Origin: Nitriliruptoraceae bacterium
GTDB lineage: Bacteria; Actinomycetota; Nitriliruptoria; Nitriliruptorales; Nitriliruptoraceae
Assembly: GCA_007134165.1 (NCBI GenBank)
Contig: SLLJ01000436.1
Location: 1 to 30,352, forward strand
Direction: 5' to 3'
Length of the DNA stretch: 30,352 nt
The translations under genes and the position numbers were made by a program. Below the pieces are notes generated by a model that had not been told where the DNA came from, did not search any database, and was given only the letters and a program-made list of their open reading frames with translations. This document shows positions 1-8,300 of this stretch, piece after piece. Position 1 is the first letter of the stretch. Every line of letters begins with the position of its first letter.

Positions 1-129
1 GTCGCCGTCGGCGACCGACGACGAGTGGCTCTTCACCTCGACCCCGAGATCGGCAAGGCGGCGCATGACCTCCTTGTTGTGGAGGCCGGTCTCCTTGGCC
101 AGTTCGTAGACGCGGACCTTGTTGCTCAC
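1..129 (-). CDS. infB: Translation initiation factor IF-2, N-terminal fragment (cut by window edge)
   Basis: Only the first 43 codons are inside the window. The protein starts SNKVRVYELAKETGLHNKEV after the initiator and continues with a GVEVKSHSSSV stretch, which is the conserved IF-2 N-terminal domain; the GTPase domains lie beyond the edge. IF-2 brings initiator tRNA to the 30S subunit and promotes subunit joining. The GTG start at 129 is preceded by a GAGGAG ribosome-binding site about nine bases upstream. It follows the ylxR gene by 13 bases, so it is the distal gene of the rimP-nusA-ylxR-infB operon, a standard bacterial arrangement. Nothing looks broken; the truncation is only the window border. 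Confidence 0.95.
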   Translation of the reverse strand, partial: MSNKVRVYELAKETGLHNKEVMRRLADLGVEVKSHSSSVADGD

Positions 130-142
130 GCGTACTCGCTCC

Positions 143-445
143 TCACGGTGCCTCGGGCACCCGGTGATGCAGAACCTCGCGGTGCAGCGCCTCGAGCGCT
201 GCCTGGGCTTGCTGAGCCGACACACCCCGCAGAGCACGCCGCAGCGCACCGGCGCCGCGTTCGGCAGCTGCCTCGATGCAGGAGATGTCGGGACACAGGT
301 AGGCGCCTCGGCCGGGCAGTCGCCCCTGTCGGTCGACGCGGACACCGGACGGGGTCCGGGCTACGCGTACGAGCACGTCCTTGGCGTGGGCCGATCGGCA
401 GCCGACGCACGTCCGGACCGGCCCGCGGGGCGCTTGGGGGCACAA
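143..445 (-). CDS. rnpM: YlxR family protein (RNase P modulator RnpM)
   Basis: A 100-residue YlxR/DUF448 protein between nusA and infB. The family motif RTCVGCR is near the N-terminus (residues 11-17), followed by the LPGRGAYLC motif (about 43-51) and a basic helical C-terminal part. Family members bind RNA; in Bacillus the protein has been reported to bind RNase P RNA and modulate its activity (hence RnpM). Here that role is inferred from homology. The start appears to be TTG at 445, because no ATG or GTG is available in frame upstream and GGAGGAAG lies five bases before it. It sits 24 bases after the nusA stop and 13 before infB, so the three are probably co-transcribed. Confidence 0.9.
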   Translation of the reverse strand: MCPQAPRGPVRTCVGCRSAHAKDVLVRVARTPSGVRVDRQGRLPGRGAYLCPDISCIEAAAERGAGALRRALRGVSAQQAQAALEALHREVLHHRVPEAP

Positions 446-469
446 GGGTACTTCCTCCGAGGCGTCGGG

Positions 470-1630
470 TCAGGTCGCCGCGTCGGGCGACTCGTTGTCC
501 GGTGCCTGATCCCCGCTCTCCTCGAGCGCCCGCTGACGCTTGGCTTCGGCGGATTCGAACGCCGCGTCGATGGCCGCCTCACCCGCCGCCGACAACGGGT
601 TGCCGAACTCGTCGACCAGCCCCGCGTCGAAGGCCTCCTGGAACGCGCGCTGCTCCTCGTCGAACTGCGACTCGGACTTGATGTCGATGCGCCACCCGGT
701 CAGACGGTTGGCCAGCCGGGCATTCTGACCCTCCCGCCCGATCGCCAGCGACAGTTGGTAGTCGGGCACGATCACCAGCGCCGTGGCCTCGTCCGGGTAG
801 AGGTAGACCTGGGAGACCTTGGCGGGGGACAGCGCGTTGCCCACGAGACTCTCGGGCTCGTCGGACCAGCGCACGATGTCGATGCGCTCGAGTTCCTCGG
901 CGTGCAGTTCCTTCTGCACGCTGCGCGCACGCTGGCCCCCGGGGCCGACGCAGGCACCCACCGGGTCGACGTTGGCGTCGTTGCTGGCCACGGCGACCTT
1001 GGTGCGATGGCCCGCCTCCCGGGCGATGCCCTTGATCTCGACGATGCCCTCTTCGATCTCGGGGACTTCGAGCGCGAACAGGCCGACCACCAGGGCCGGG
1101 TGCGTGCGCGAGGCCACGATCTGGGCGCCACGCTGCTGCTTGCGGACTTCGATGACGACCGCACGGCTGTGGGCGCCGTGCTCGAGCCGCTCATTGGGGA
1201 TCTGCTCGGAGAAGGGCAGCAGGGCTTCAGTACGACCGAGTTCGATCAGCGTCACGTTGCCCTGCTGGCTGATCTGTCCGGACACGATGTCGCCTTCGCG
1301 ACCGACGTACTCGCCATAGGTGGCCTCCCGCTCGGCCTCGCGCAGCCGTTGCAGGAGCACCTGCTTGGCGGTCTGCGCCACAATGCGCCCGAACTCCTTG
1401 GGCTCCTCGCGCCACTCGGAGACCACGTTGCCCTCGTCGTCGAGCTCCTGGGCGAAGAGCATGACCTCACCGGTGGTCCGGTCCACGCTGACCCGCGCCT
1501 CGTCGGCCGAGGCGATCGACGAGCGCTTGTAGGCCGAGGCCATAGCGGTCTCGAAGGCCTCGACGACGGTGAGGAAGTCGATGCCCTTCTCGCGCTCGAT
1601 CTGGCGCAGGGCGTCGATGTCGATCTTCAC
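470..1630 (-). CDS. nusA: Transcription termination/antitermination factor NusA
   Basis: A 386-residue NusA. It has the N-terminal RNA-polymerase-binding domain (starting KIDIDALRQIEREKG), an S1 domain (REGDIVSGQI...), KH1 with DPVGACVGPGGQR, and KH2 with AIGREGQNARLANRLTGW. NusA binds RNA polymerase and nascent RNA and modulates pausing, termination and antitermination. The C-terminal tail of about 65 residues after KH2 is acidic and low in complexity; the acidic repeats of Gammaproteobacteria are absent, as usual in Actinomycetota. The GTG at 1630 is chosen over an upstream in-frame start at 1684 because GAGGAGG sits seven bases before it and the family alignment begins here. It follows rimP by 28 bases. 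Confidence 0.96.
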   Translation of the reverse strand: MKIDIDALRQIEREKGIDFLTVVEAFETAMASAYKRSSIASADEARVSVDRTTGEVMLFAQELDDEGNVVSEWREEPKEFGRIVAQTAKQVLLQRLREAEREATYGEYVGREGDIVSGQISQQGNVTLIELGRTEALLPFSEQIPNERLEHGAHSRAVVIEVRKQQRGAQIVASRTHPALVVGLFALEVPEIEEGIVEIKGIAREAGHRTKVAVASNDANVDPVGACVGPGGQRARSVQKELHAEELERIDIVRWSDEPESLVGNALSPAKVSQVYLYPDEATALVIVPDYQLSLAIGREGQNARLANRLTGWRIDIKSESQFDEEQRAFQEAFDAGLVDEFGNPLSAAGEAAIDAAFESAEAKRQRALEESGDQAPDNESPDAAT

Positions 1631-1658
1631 AGGCTGCCTCCTCGTTCGTCGCTGCCGC

Positions 1659-2168
1659 TCACCACGGCAGCACGACCGTCGCATGATCGATGGCCTCGAG
1701 GTCGACTTCGACCTGCTCGTCGTCGGCCTGCACGACGATGTCCTCGACGCGGACCGCGACCACGGTGGCCGTCCCGAGGTCGGGGTGGGTCACGCCCTCC
1801 CGCCAGACCAGGCGCACCTCACGGCCGAGGTTGCGGGCGAAGTCCTGGGCTCGCCGCAGCGGACTCGCCGCGCCCGGCGAGCTGACCTCCAGGGTGTGCG
1901 CCCCGGCGATGAGATCCTGCTCGTCGAGCAGGTCACCGAGATCCCGGGCCAGCTCGGCGATCGCGTCGACGTCGACGCCGGATGCCGGCTCGTCCGGGTC
2001 GAACTCGGCGGGCAGGGACACCCGCACGTCGGCGACCACCCGGACCAGTCGCCGGCCGCTTGCACCCTCGACAGCAACCTCGAGCAGTTCCACGCCCAGT
2101 TCGTCGGCGAGCGGGTCGGCCAGCGCGCGGATGCGCTCGGGCAGACCGTCGTCGTCGTGGTTGGTCAT
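1659..2168 (-). CDS. rimP: Ribosome maturation factor RimP
   Basis: A 169-residue RimP (YhbC/DUF150 family), needed for 30S subunit maturation. The N-terminal domain contains the ELGVELLEVAVEG strand region. The family core SPGAASPLRRAQDFARNLGR is at about residues 95-114 (the usual form is SPG.DRPL....F.R..G), followed by a small SH3-like barrel. It is the first gene of rimP-nusA-ylxR-infB. ATG at 2168 has a modest GAGGCGG upstream. An insertion in the middle (residues about 50-65, acidic) makes it slightly longer than the usual 150-160 residues. Confidence 0.94.
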   Translation of the reverse strand: MTNHDDDGLPERIRALADPLADELGVELLEVAVEGASGRRLVRVVADVRVSLPAEFDPDEPASGVDVDAIAELARDLGDLLDEQDLIAGAHTLEVSSPGAASPLRRAQDFARNLGREVRLVWREGVTHPDLGTATVVAVRVEDIVVQADDEQVEVDLEAIDHATVVLPW

Positions 2169-2424
2169 GGCCCGCCTCGCTCGTGGATCGTGCCGTCACC
2201 CTCCGGCGGTCTCACGGCGACGGCCGGCCCGAGGGGCCGGCCGACTCGCGGACATCCGTTGTCATGGCCGTTGCTGCTGCCGTCACCGCAGGGATCGCCG
2301 ACGGATTGGGTCGAACATCGAGGGCGCGGCAGACCCGCCCGCGTCCTCGTGGGACCCGTGACCGTACCATCTCCACCCGGAGGCCGCCACGAGCACCCCC
2401 GGAGCCCTCGCAGCGGGGGGAAGC
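2169..2424 (-). promoter_or_regulatory. Intergenic leader of the rimP-nusA operon with a strong hairpin
   Basis: This 256-base gap separates ispG from rimP and must hold the promoter of the rimP-nusA-infB operon. A perfect inverted repeat, GGCCGGCCC/GGGCCGGCC with a three-base loop, lies at 2222-2242, about 54 bases before the rimP start. It is not followed by a T-run, so it is either a U-less terminator for the ispG operon or a leader structure. A possible -10 box, TACGGT, is at 2361-2366 without a recognisable -35. I see no small ORF with a good ribosome-binding site. Confidence 0.4.
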
Positions 2425-3579
2425 TCAGGCCACGATCGGCGGCCCCTCACCACGCTCGGCGCGGATCTCGTCGGCCATCTCGGTCGCGAAGTGCACGAGC
2501 GCCTCGACGATGTCCTCCTCGCGGACCGTGGCGATGCGCTCCCCGCGCCGGATGATGTCGCCCTTGCCGTTGCCGGCTGCGACCCCGAGGTCGGCTTCAC
2601 GGGCCTCACCGGGGCCGTTGACCACGCAGCCCATCACGGCCACCCGCAGCGGCGCCTCGATGCCCTCGAGCCCCTTCTGCACGTCCTCGGCCAGCGTCCA
2701 CACGTCGACCTGCGCCCGACCGCACGACGGACAGGACACGACGTCCAGGCCGCGCTCGCGCAGGTGCAGCGACTCGAGGATCGCGATGCCCGCCTTGACC
2801 TCCTCGACCGGATCGGCCGACAGCGAGACCCGGATGGTGTCACCGATGCCCTCGGCGAGCAGCGTGCCGATGCCCACGGCCGACTTGATCGATCCGGTCT
2901 TGAGCGGCCCGGCCTCGGTCACCCCCAGATGCAGCGGGTAGTCGGTGCGATCGGCGAGCACGCGGTAGGTCTGGATCATGACCCAGGGATCCGAGTGCTT
3001 GACCGAGATCTTGGTGTCCCCGAAGCCCACGTCCTCGAGCAGTCGCACCTCTCGCAGCGCCGACTCGACCATCGCCTCGGGCGTGGGGCCGCCGAACTGC
3101 TCCAGGACCGACTCCTCGAGACTGCCGCCATTGACTCCGATGCGGATGGCGACCCCCGCCTCGTCAGCGAGCCGTCCGAGCAGCGCCACCTTGTCGTGCT
3201 TCTTGATGTTGCCCGGGTTGATGCGCACCCCGGCGCAGCCGGCCTCGATGGCCAGCACGGCGTACTTCCACTGGAAATGGATGTCGGCGATGACCGGGAT
3301 GCGGGCATGCTCGGCGATGGCCGCGAGCGCCTCGGCGTCCTCGCGGCGAGGCACCGCAACGCGCACAATGTCGGCACCGGCCGCCTGTGCCGAGGCAATC
3401 GCCTGCAGCGTGAGGTCGACTTCGTGGGTGGGCGTGACCGTCATCGTCTGCACGCTGATCGGGGCCTCGCCACCGACCGCGATCGGTCCGAGCCGGATGC
3501 GGCGCGTGGGACGACGTTGCGGGCCGGTTGGCTCCCCGCCCGTCGGCGAGGTGGGCAGCACGGGCAGCGCAGTGCTCAT
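2425..3579 (-). CDS. ispG: 4-hydroxy-3-methylbut-2-en-1-yl diphosphate synthase IspG (GcpE)
   Basis: A 384-residue enzyme of the MEP isoprenoid pathway that converts methylerythritol cyclodiphosphate to HMBPP using a [4Fe-4S] cluster. The N-terminal TIM barrel contains VAVPRREDAEAL and ADIHFQWKYA. The C-terminal cluster-binding domain has C283 and C286 in CPSCGR, C318 in MGCVVNGPGEA and E325, the usual three-cysteine plus glutamate ligand set. ATG at 3579 follows AGGAG with five bases of spacing, overlapping the end of rseP, whose stop is only 17 bases away. It is the last gene of pyrH-frr-cdsA-rlmN-dxr-rseP-ispG, so two MEP enzymes (Dxr, IspG) flank the protease. Confidence 0.97.
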   Translation of the reverse strand: MSTALPVLPTSPTGGEPTGPQRRPTRRIRLGPIAVGGEAPISVQTMTVTPTHEVDLTLQAIASAQAAGADIVRVAVPRREDAEALAAIAEHARIPVIADIHFQWKYAVLAIEAGCAGVRINPGNIKKHDKVALLGRLADEAGVAIRIGVNGGSLEESVLEQFGGPTPEAMVESALREVRLLEDVGFGDTKISVKHSDPWVMIQTYRVLADRTDYPLHLGVTEAGPLKTGSIKSAVGIGTLLAEGIGDTIRVSLSADPVEEVKAGIAILESLHLRERGLDVVSCPSCGRAQVDVWTLAEDVQKGLEGIEAPLRVAVMGCVVNGPGEAREADLGVAAGNGKGDIIRRGERIATVREEDIVEALVHFATEMADEIRAERGEGPPIVA

Positions 3580-3596
3580 CGGGACTCCTGACGGAC

Positions 3597-5024
3597 TCAG
3601 AACAGCCGGATGGGGTCGGTGATGTCGAGGTAGAGCAGCACGAGGAAGACCGTGCCGAGCACGACCAGCACCGGGATCGCCACCGCCGCGATCGCCCGCG
3701 GGTCGACGGTGAAGTCGGTGGGTCGGCCCCGCAGGGCACGGACCAGATTGACGCTGCGCTCGACCGCGAGCACCGCGAGGTGCCCCCCGTCGAGTGGCGG
3801 CAGGGGCACGAGGTTGAAGATGCCGATGAAGATGTTGATCGAGGCGATCAGGCTGAGCAGGATCAGCACCGCGAACCCGGTGTCGGTCGACTGCCCGGCC
3901 AGGGAGGCGGCCCCGACCAGCGACACCGCCCCGTCCAACCCACGTTCCTCCGCGCCGGTGGCCTGGGAGAGCATCGCGGCCAGGCCCTGGGGGCTGAACA
4001 CCCGCACCAGGGCCGCGATCGAGCCGGTGAAGATGGCCACGAAGCCACCCGGTCCGACGGTGGCCGCCTCGAGCGCCTCCACCGGACCGAGCCGCTCGAG
4101 TTCCTCGGCGGGGACCATGCCGATGAGTCCGATGGTCTCGCCGGTGTCGGGATCCTCGGTGCGCTCGGGCACCACGGTCAGCGTGATGCGCTCACCGTCG
4201 CGTTCCAGGCTCAGCACCACCGGACGGTCCGGGCGGGCCCGGATCGCCAGGCGGAGTTCGTCGTAGTCCTCGGAGGCGAACTGATCGACGGCCAGCAGCC
4301 GGTCACCAGGCTCGAGCCCGGCCGCTGCGGCCGGGCTGTCGGGGACCACCTGGGCGACCTCCGGGCCGACCTCGCCGGTGGGCAGGGGCAGCAGCGCGTA
4401 CATCGCCACCAGCACGACCAACGCGATGAGGAAGTGGGTCAGCGAACCCGCAACGAGCACGACCGCGCGCTGCCAGGCCGGCCGGTCGTGGAAGAACCGG
4501 TTCTCGTCGCCGCGCAGCAGGCGATGGTGCAGGTCGCCGACCTGCCCGGTGTCGGGGATGCGCTCGGCGACCGCGGTGTGCAGCGCACGGAGCGCCGCCT
4601 GGGGGTCCCCACGATCACCCGCCCGCGCACGGGCGGTCGCCAGCAGTTCGTCAGCCTCGTCCGAAGGGGTTCCGCGCCGCAGCAGTTCGGCGCGGACCCG
4701 CGCCCAAGCCTGCTCGTCAGGGCCGGCCGAGGCCTGGCCGGGGACGGCGGCGGGCGCGAACAGCTCGCGCGTGCCGACCGGGGCGAGCCGCTCGTCGAGC
4801 GGCGACATGCCCTTGATGCGCACGAACCCGCCGAGCGGGAAGGCCTTGACCCCGTACTCGGTCTCGCCGCGCCGCGTGGACCACAGCGTCGGGCCGAAGC
4901 CGAGGAAGTACTGATCGGCCCGCATGCCGTAGCGTCGGGCGGTGAGCAGGTGTCCGAGCTCGTGCAGCATGATCGCGGCGATCAGGCTCAGCACGAACAG
5001 GGTGATCGACACCGCGCCGCTCAT
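3597..5024 (-). CDS. rseP: Site-2 intramembrane zinc metalloprotease (RseP/Rip1 family)
   Basis: A 475-residue membrane protease that probably cuts transmembrane anti-sigma factors or remnant signal peptides. The first membrane helix carries HELGH (H21, E22, H25), and LDGGH (411-415, D412) supplies the third zinc ligand. A PDZ domain lies at about 220-305 and C-terminal helices follow. Two features are odd. About 90 residues rich in Ala, Arg and Glu are inserted after the first helix and beta region (about 79-172). The usual GxxxN motif in the second helix reads GSLTH (193-197). ATG at 5024 overlaps the dxr stop (ATGA); an upstream in-frame start at 5132 would run into dxr and lacks homology. 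Dxr-RseP-IspG is a common actinobacterial order. Confidence 0.93.
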   Translation of the reverse strand: MSGAVSITLFVLSLIAAIMLHELGHLLTARRYGMRADQYFLGFGPTLWSTRRGETEYGVKAFPLGGFVRIKGMSPLDERLAPVGTRELFAPAAVPGQASAGPDEQAWARVRAELLRRGTPSDEADELLATARARAGDRGDPQAALRALHTAVAERIPDTGQVGDLHHRLLRGDENRFFHDRPAWQRAVVLVAGSLTHFLIALVVLVAMYALLPLPTGEVGPEVAQVVPDSPAAAAGLEPGDRLLAVDQFASEDYDELRLAIRARPDRPVVLSLERDGERITLTVVPERTEDPDTGETIGLIGMVPAEELERLGPVEALEAATVGPGGFVAIFTGSIAALVRVFSPQGLAAMLSQATGAEERGLDGAVSLVGAASLAGQSTDTGFAVLILLSLIASINIFIGIFNLVPLPPLDGGHLAVLAVERSVNLVRALRGRPTDFTVDPRAIAAVAIPVLVVLGTVFLVLLYLDITDPIRLF

Positions 5025-6193
5025 GAGTCTCCTCGCTGCTCGATGAGACGCCGGGCACGGGCACGCGCCCAGGCGTCGGCGTCGAGGACGTCCTGCAGGT
5101 CGTTCGGTTCGCCGGGATCGGTGGATCCCCACGCCTCCAGCGACGCCTCGACGATCCCGGCGATGTCGAGGAAGGCCAGGCCCCGGTGCAGAAAGGCGTC
5201 CACGGCGACCTCGTTGGACGCGTTGAGCACCGCCGGGAAGCTGCCGCCACGGCGACCGGCCTGCTCGGCGAGGTCCAGGGCGCGGAAGGTCGCGCGGTCG
5301 ACGGGCTCGAAATCCAGCGACCCGGCAGCTGTCCAGTCACAGGCCACGAAGGCGTGGTCGAGCCGCTCCGGCCAGCCCAGCGCGAGCTGGATGGGCAGGC
5401 GCATGTCCGGCGGTGAGAGCTGCGCGAGGGTGGAACCGTCGACGAAGGTCACCATCGAATGCACCACCGACTGCGGGTGGACCACGACCTCGAGCCGGTC
5501 GAAGGGCACCGCGAACAGCTCGTGGGCCTCGATGAGCTCGAGGCCCTTGTTCATCAGGGTCGCGGAGTTGACCGTGACCACCGGCCCCATACTCCAGGTG
5601 GGGTGGGCCAGGGCCTGCTCCGGCCCGACCGCCGCGAGCTCGCCGGCGCGGCACCCACGGAACGGACCGCCGCTGGCGGTCAACACGAGCCGGGCGACCT
5701 CGTCACGCCGCCCGCCGCGCAGGCACTGCGCCAGCGCCGAATGCTCGGAGTCCACCGGCAGCAGCAGCTGTTCGCGGCCCCCGGCCGCCTCGGCGGCCGC
5801 CACGACCAGCGGCCCGCCGACGATCAGGCTCTCCTTGTTGGCCAGGGCGACCGGGGTGCCCGCGCCCAGCGCCGCGAGCGTGGGCTCGAGCCCGACCGCC
5901 CCGGTGACGGCGTTGACCACGAGGTCGGCGTCCGCGGCCGCCAGCTCGGCCGCGGCACCCGGACCGTCGAGCACCTCCAGCTTCGGACGGGCCGACGCGA
6001 GCTCCCTCGCAGCGGCGGCATCGGCCACCGCGACGCGCCGGACCCCGGTCGCGTCGGCCTGCGCGGCAAGTGCCCCCACATCGCGTCCGGCCGCGAGTCC
6101 GACCAGGCGGAACCGATCCGGGTGCGTGGCCACCACCTCGAGTGCCTGGGTGCCGATCGATCCCGTGGAACCGAGCAGGACGATCGACTTCAC
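5021..6193 (-). CDS. dxr: 1-deoxy-D-xylulose 5-phosphate reductoisomerase
   Basis: A 390-residue Dxr (IspC), which makes 2-C-methylerythritol 4-phosphate from DXP with NADPH in the MEP pathway. The N-terminal Rossmann motif GSTGSIG is at 8-14. The catalytic and metal-binding core includes ANKESLIVGG, PVDSEHSA, TASGGPFRG and HPTWSMGPVVTVNSATLMNK, all canonical. The length is typical. The start is GTG at 6193 and overlaps the rlmN stop by four bases (GTGA); its own stop overlaps the rseP start by four bases. This makes translational coupling along rlmN-dxr-rseP likely. Confidence 0.97.
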   Translation of the reverse strand: MKSIVLLGSTGSIGTQALEVVATHPDRFRLVGLAAGRDVGALAAQADATGVRRVAVADAAAARELASARPKLEVLDGPGAAAELAAADADLVVNAVTGAVGLEPTLAALGAGTPVALANKESLIVGGPLVVAAAEAAGGREQLLLPVDSEHSALAQCLRGGRRDEVARLVLTASGGPFRGCRAGELAAVGPEQALAHPTWSMGPVVTVNSATLMNKGLELIEAHELFAVPFDRLEVVVHPQSVVHSMVTFVDGSTLAQLSPPDMRLPIQLALGWPERLDHAFVACDWTAAGSLDFEPVDRATFRALDLAEQAGRRGGSFPAVLNASNEVAVDAFLHRGLAFLDIAGIVEASLEAWGSTDPGEPNDLQDVLDADAWARARARRLIEQRGDS

Positions 6194-7347
6194 CGGCTCT
6201 CCTCCCCCCGCTGCTCGATGCGCTCGGCAGCCCCGACCGCGACCGGGAGCCGGGAGCCGGCGCCCAGGGCATAGGTCGCCATCAGCTGTCCGCAGGCCGC
6301 ATCCGCATCCCGTCCGCGGGTGTCGCGCAGCGTGACCTGAGCGCCCCGGGACCGGACCCGGTCGACGAAGCTGCGGGTGCGGCCTCGGGAGGGCTCCCGC
6401 CAGCGGACACCCGGGGTGGGGTTCATCGGGATCACGTTGACGTGCGCCCCGAGCCGGCGGGCGATCGCCGCGAGCCGGTCGGCCTGGTCGTGGTCGTCGT
6501 TGACCTCACCGATCAGGCACCACTCGATGGTGACCCGTCGCCCGGTACGGCGGCGGTAGCCGGCCACCGCCTGCTCGAGCTCGCCCAGCGGGTGACGACG
6601 GTTGACCGGGACCAGTTCGTCGCGCAGTTCGTCGGTGGCCGCATGCAGGCTGACCGCCAGAGTCACCGGCAACCCGAGCTCGGCCAGCCGGCGGATACCG
6701 GGGACCAGTCCCACCGTCGACACGGTGATGCCGCGTGCGGACAGTCCGAAGCCGTCCGGCTCGTGCAGCCACCGCACGCTGTCGAGGGTCGCCGGCAGGT
6801 TCGCGAGCGGCTCGCCCATCCCCATATAGACGACGTTGGTGACGTGGTCGGGCGCTCCTACAGGCAGCTGCGCGCCACCCAGCGAGCCGCTGCGCAGGGC
6901 CGCGTCGGCCACGACCACCTGCCGCACGACCTCACCTGCGGTCAGCTGGCGGCGGAACCCGGCCTGCCCGGTGGCGCAGAACGGGCACCCCATGGCACAG
7001 CCCGCCTGGGTCGAGATGCACACCGTGGCGCGGCGGGGGTAGAGCATCAGGACGGTCTCGATCGCCTCACCGTCGGGGAACCGCAGCAGCAGCTTGTGGG
7101 TGTGCCCCTCGTCGGCCACCGTGTGCGCGACCAGCTCGGGGCGGGCAGGCGCGAAGCGACGTGCGAGCTGCGCCCGCAGCTCGAGCGGTAGGTCGGTCAT
7201 CGCCTCCGGGTCGTCGACGCCGCGCACGAGCCAGGCGGCCAGCTGCCCGGCGCGGTAGCCGGGCTGGCCGAGCTCGTCGAGCAGCGCGCAAAGGCCATCG
7301 CGATCCAAGGTGTAGGGATCGATCGGCGACGGCCCGGCAGGAGCCAT
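6190..7347 (-). CDS. rlmN: Dual-specificity 23S rRNA/tRNA adenine-C2 methyltransferase RlmN
   Basis: A radical-SAM enzyme of about 385 residues that methylates C2 of A2503 in 23S rRNA and of A37 in some tRNAs. The cluster motif CAMGCPFC (C117, C121, C124 from this start) is preceded by VCISTQ, and the resolving cysteine is in DAACGQLMA near the C-terminus. VVYMGMGEPLAN and VSLHAATDELRDELVP are typical. The N-terminal accessory domain begins PYTLDRDGLCALLDELG. The start is uncertain: ATG at 7347 is chosen, but GTG codons at 7353, 7362 and 7371 are in frame and none has a clear ribosome-binding site. It follows cdsA by about 60 bases and overlaps dxr by four. Confidence 0.94.
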   Translation of the reverse strand: MAPAGPSPIDPYTLDRDGLCALLDELGQPGYRAGQLAAWLVRGVDDPEAMTDLPLELRAQLARRFAPARPELVAHTVADEGHTHKLLLRFPDGEAIETVLMLYPRRATVCISTQAGCAMGCPFCATGQAGFRRQLTAGEVVRQVVVADAALRSGSLGGAQLPVGAPDHVTNVVYMGMGEPLANLPATLDSVRWLHEPDGFGLSARGITVSTVGLVPGIRRLAELGLPVTLAVSLHAATDELRDELVPVNRRHPLGELEQAVAGYRRRTGRRVTIEWCLIGEVNDDHDQADRLAAIARRLGAHVNVIPMNPTPGVRWREPSRGRTRSFVDRVRSRGAQVTLRDTRGRDADAACGQLMATYALGAGSRLPVAVGAAERIEQRGEESR

Positions 7348-7410
7348 GAACACATCGGGCACAGCGAGCACCGAGGTCGGGGGAAGCCAGCAGCGGGCAG
7401 GGTACGTGAC

Positions 7411-8286
7411 CTACAGCAGCAGTTCGGCGGCCAGGGTGCCGACCGGAAGGGCGAACAGGATCCCGTCGACCCGGTCGAGGATGCCGCCGTGCCCGGGTAG
7501 CACGTCGCCGAGGTCCTTGACCGCGAGGTCACGCTTCAGCATCGACTCGGCCAGGTCGCCGGCCATCGCCGCCAGGCCCGCCAGGCCGGCCAGCAGCGCT
7601 GCGCTCACCGGGGTGAACACCCCATCGATCCGGGGCAGCACCACCGCCGCGAGCACCACCGGGAGCAGCACCGCGCCGGCCAGACCCTCCCAGGTCTTGT
7701 TGGGGCTGAGCACCGGGGCGAGCTTGTGGCGACCCAGCGTCACCCCGAAGGCGTAGCCACCGATGTCGGCGAGGATCGCTCCACCGACCACGGCGAGCAC
7801 GACGACCGTGCCGCTGGGGCGATCCACGAGCAGCGGCGCGAAGGCGGCGAGCAGACCGACCCAGAGTCCGAAGAGCACGGTCAGTCCGAGGCGCTCGGCC
7901 ACCTGCTCGCGCCGTGGATCGGCGAGCACGCGCAGTACCGCGACCAGCAGCAGCGCCACGACCCCGGCCAGCAGCCCGGCGCTGCCCCCGAAGTAGGCGC
8001 CGTAGAGCATGACCAGCGCTGCCCCGAGCAGCACCGGGACGTCCACGCGCCGACCGATGCCCGCGAGCACGCGCCCGATCTCGACCATGGCCACCACTGC
8101 GAGCACCGCGACCACCGTGGTGAAGGCCAGCGGGTGCCACGCCAGTGAGCCGAGGAACGCCCCCGCGAGCAGCAGTCCGACCGCGATCGCCACCGGCAGG
8201 TTGCGCCCGCCGACCACGGCGCGGCTCGACGCACCGGCCGGCTGGGTGTCGGCACCGGCGTCAGCGGTGTCGTCGCACTCGGACAC
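7411..8286 (-). CDS. cdsA: Phosphatidate cytidylyltransferase (CDP-diacylglycerol synthase)
   Basis: An integral membrane enzyme that makes CDP-diacylglycerol from phosphatidate and CTP, the branch point for membrane phospholipids. Several hydrophobic helices follow a polar N-terminus of about 30 residues. The C-terminal family signature is complete: SMLKRDLAVKD, then PGHGGILDRVD, with NKTWEG upstream. GTG at 8286 is preferred because AGGAG lies ten bases upstream. A GTG at 8304 overlaps the frr stop (GTGA) and adds six residues, but its GGAGGT is directly adjacent. It sits between frr and rlmN in the pyrH operon. Confidence 0.94.
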   Translation of the reverse strand: MSECDDTADAGADTQPAGASSRAVVGGRNLPVAIAVGLLLAGAFLGSLAWHPLAFTTVVAVLAVVAMVEIGRVLAGIGRRVDVPVLLGAALVMLYGAYFGGSAGLLAGVVALLLVAVLRVLADPRREQVAERLGLTVLFGLWVGLLAAFAPLLVDRPSGTVVVLAVVGGAILADIGGYAFGVTLGRHKLAPVLSPNKTWEGLAGAVLLPVVLAAVVLPRIDGVFTPVSAALLAGLAGLAAMAGDLAESMLKRDLAVKDLGDVLPGHGGILDRVDGILFALPVGTLAAELLL

Positions 8287-8300
8287 GTGGGCGTTGCTCC

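Noticed and set aside
119..1885. A long plus-strand open frame (588 codons) across nusA and ylxR
   Set aside because: It is antisense to nusA, ylxR and part of rimP, all clearly identified. GC-rich codon use creates long open frames on the opposite strand; the translation has no recognisable domain.
3528..6335. A 935-codon plus-strand open frame
   Set aside because: It lies opposite rseP and dxr, shows low-complexity Arg/Gly/Pro/Ser-rich composition and no motif.
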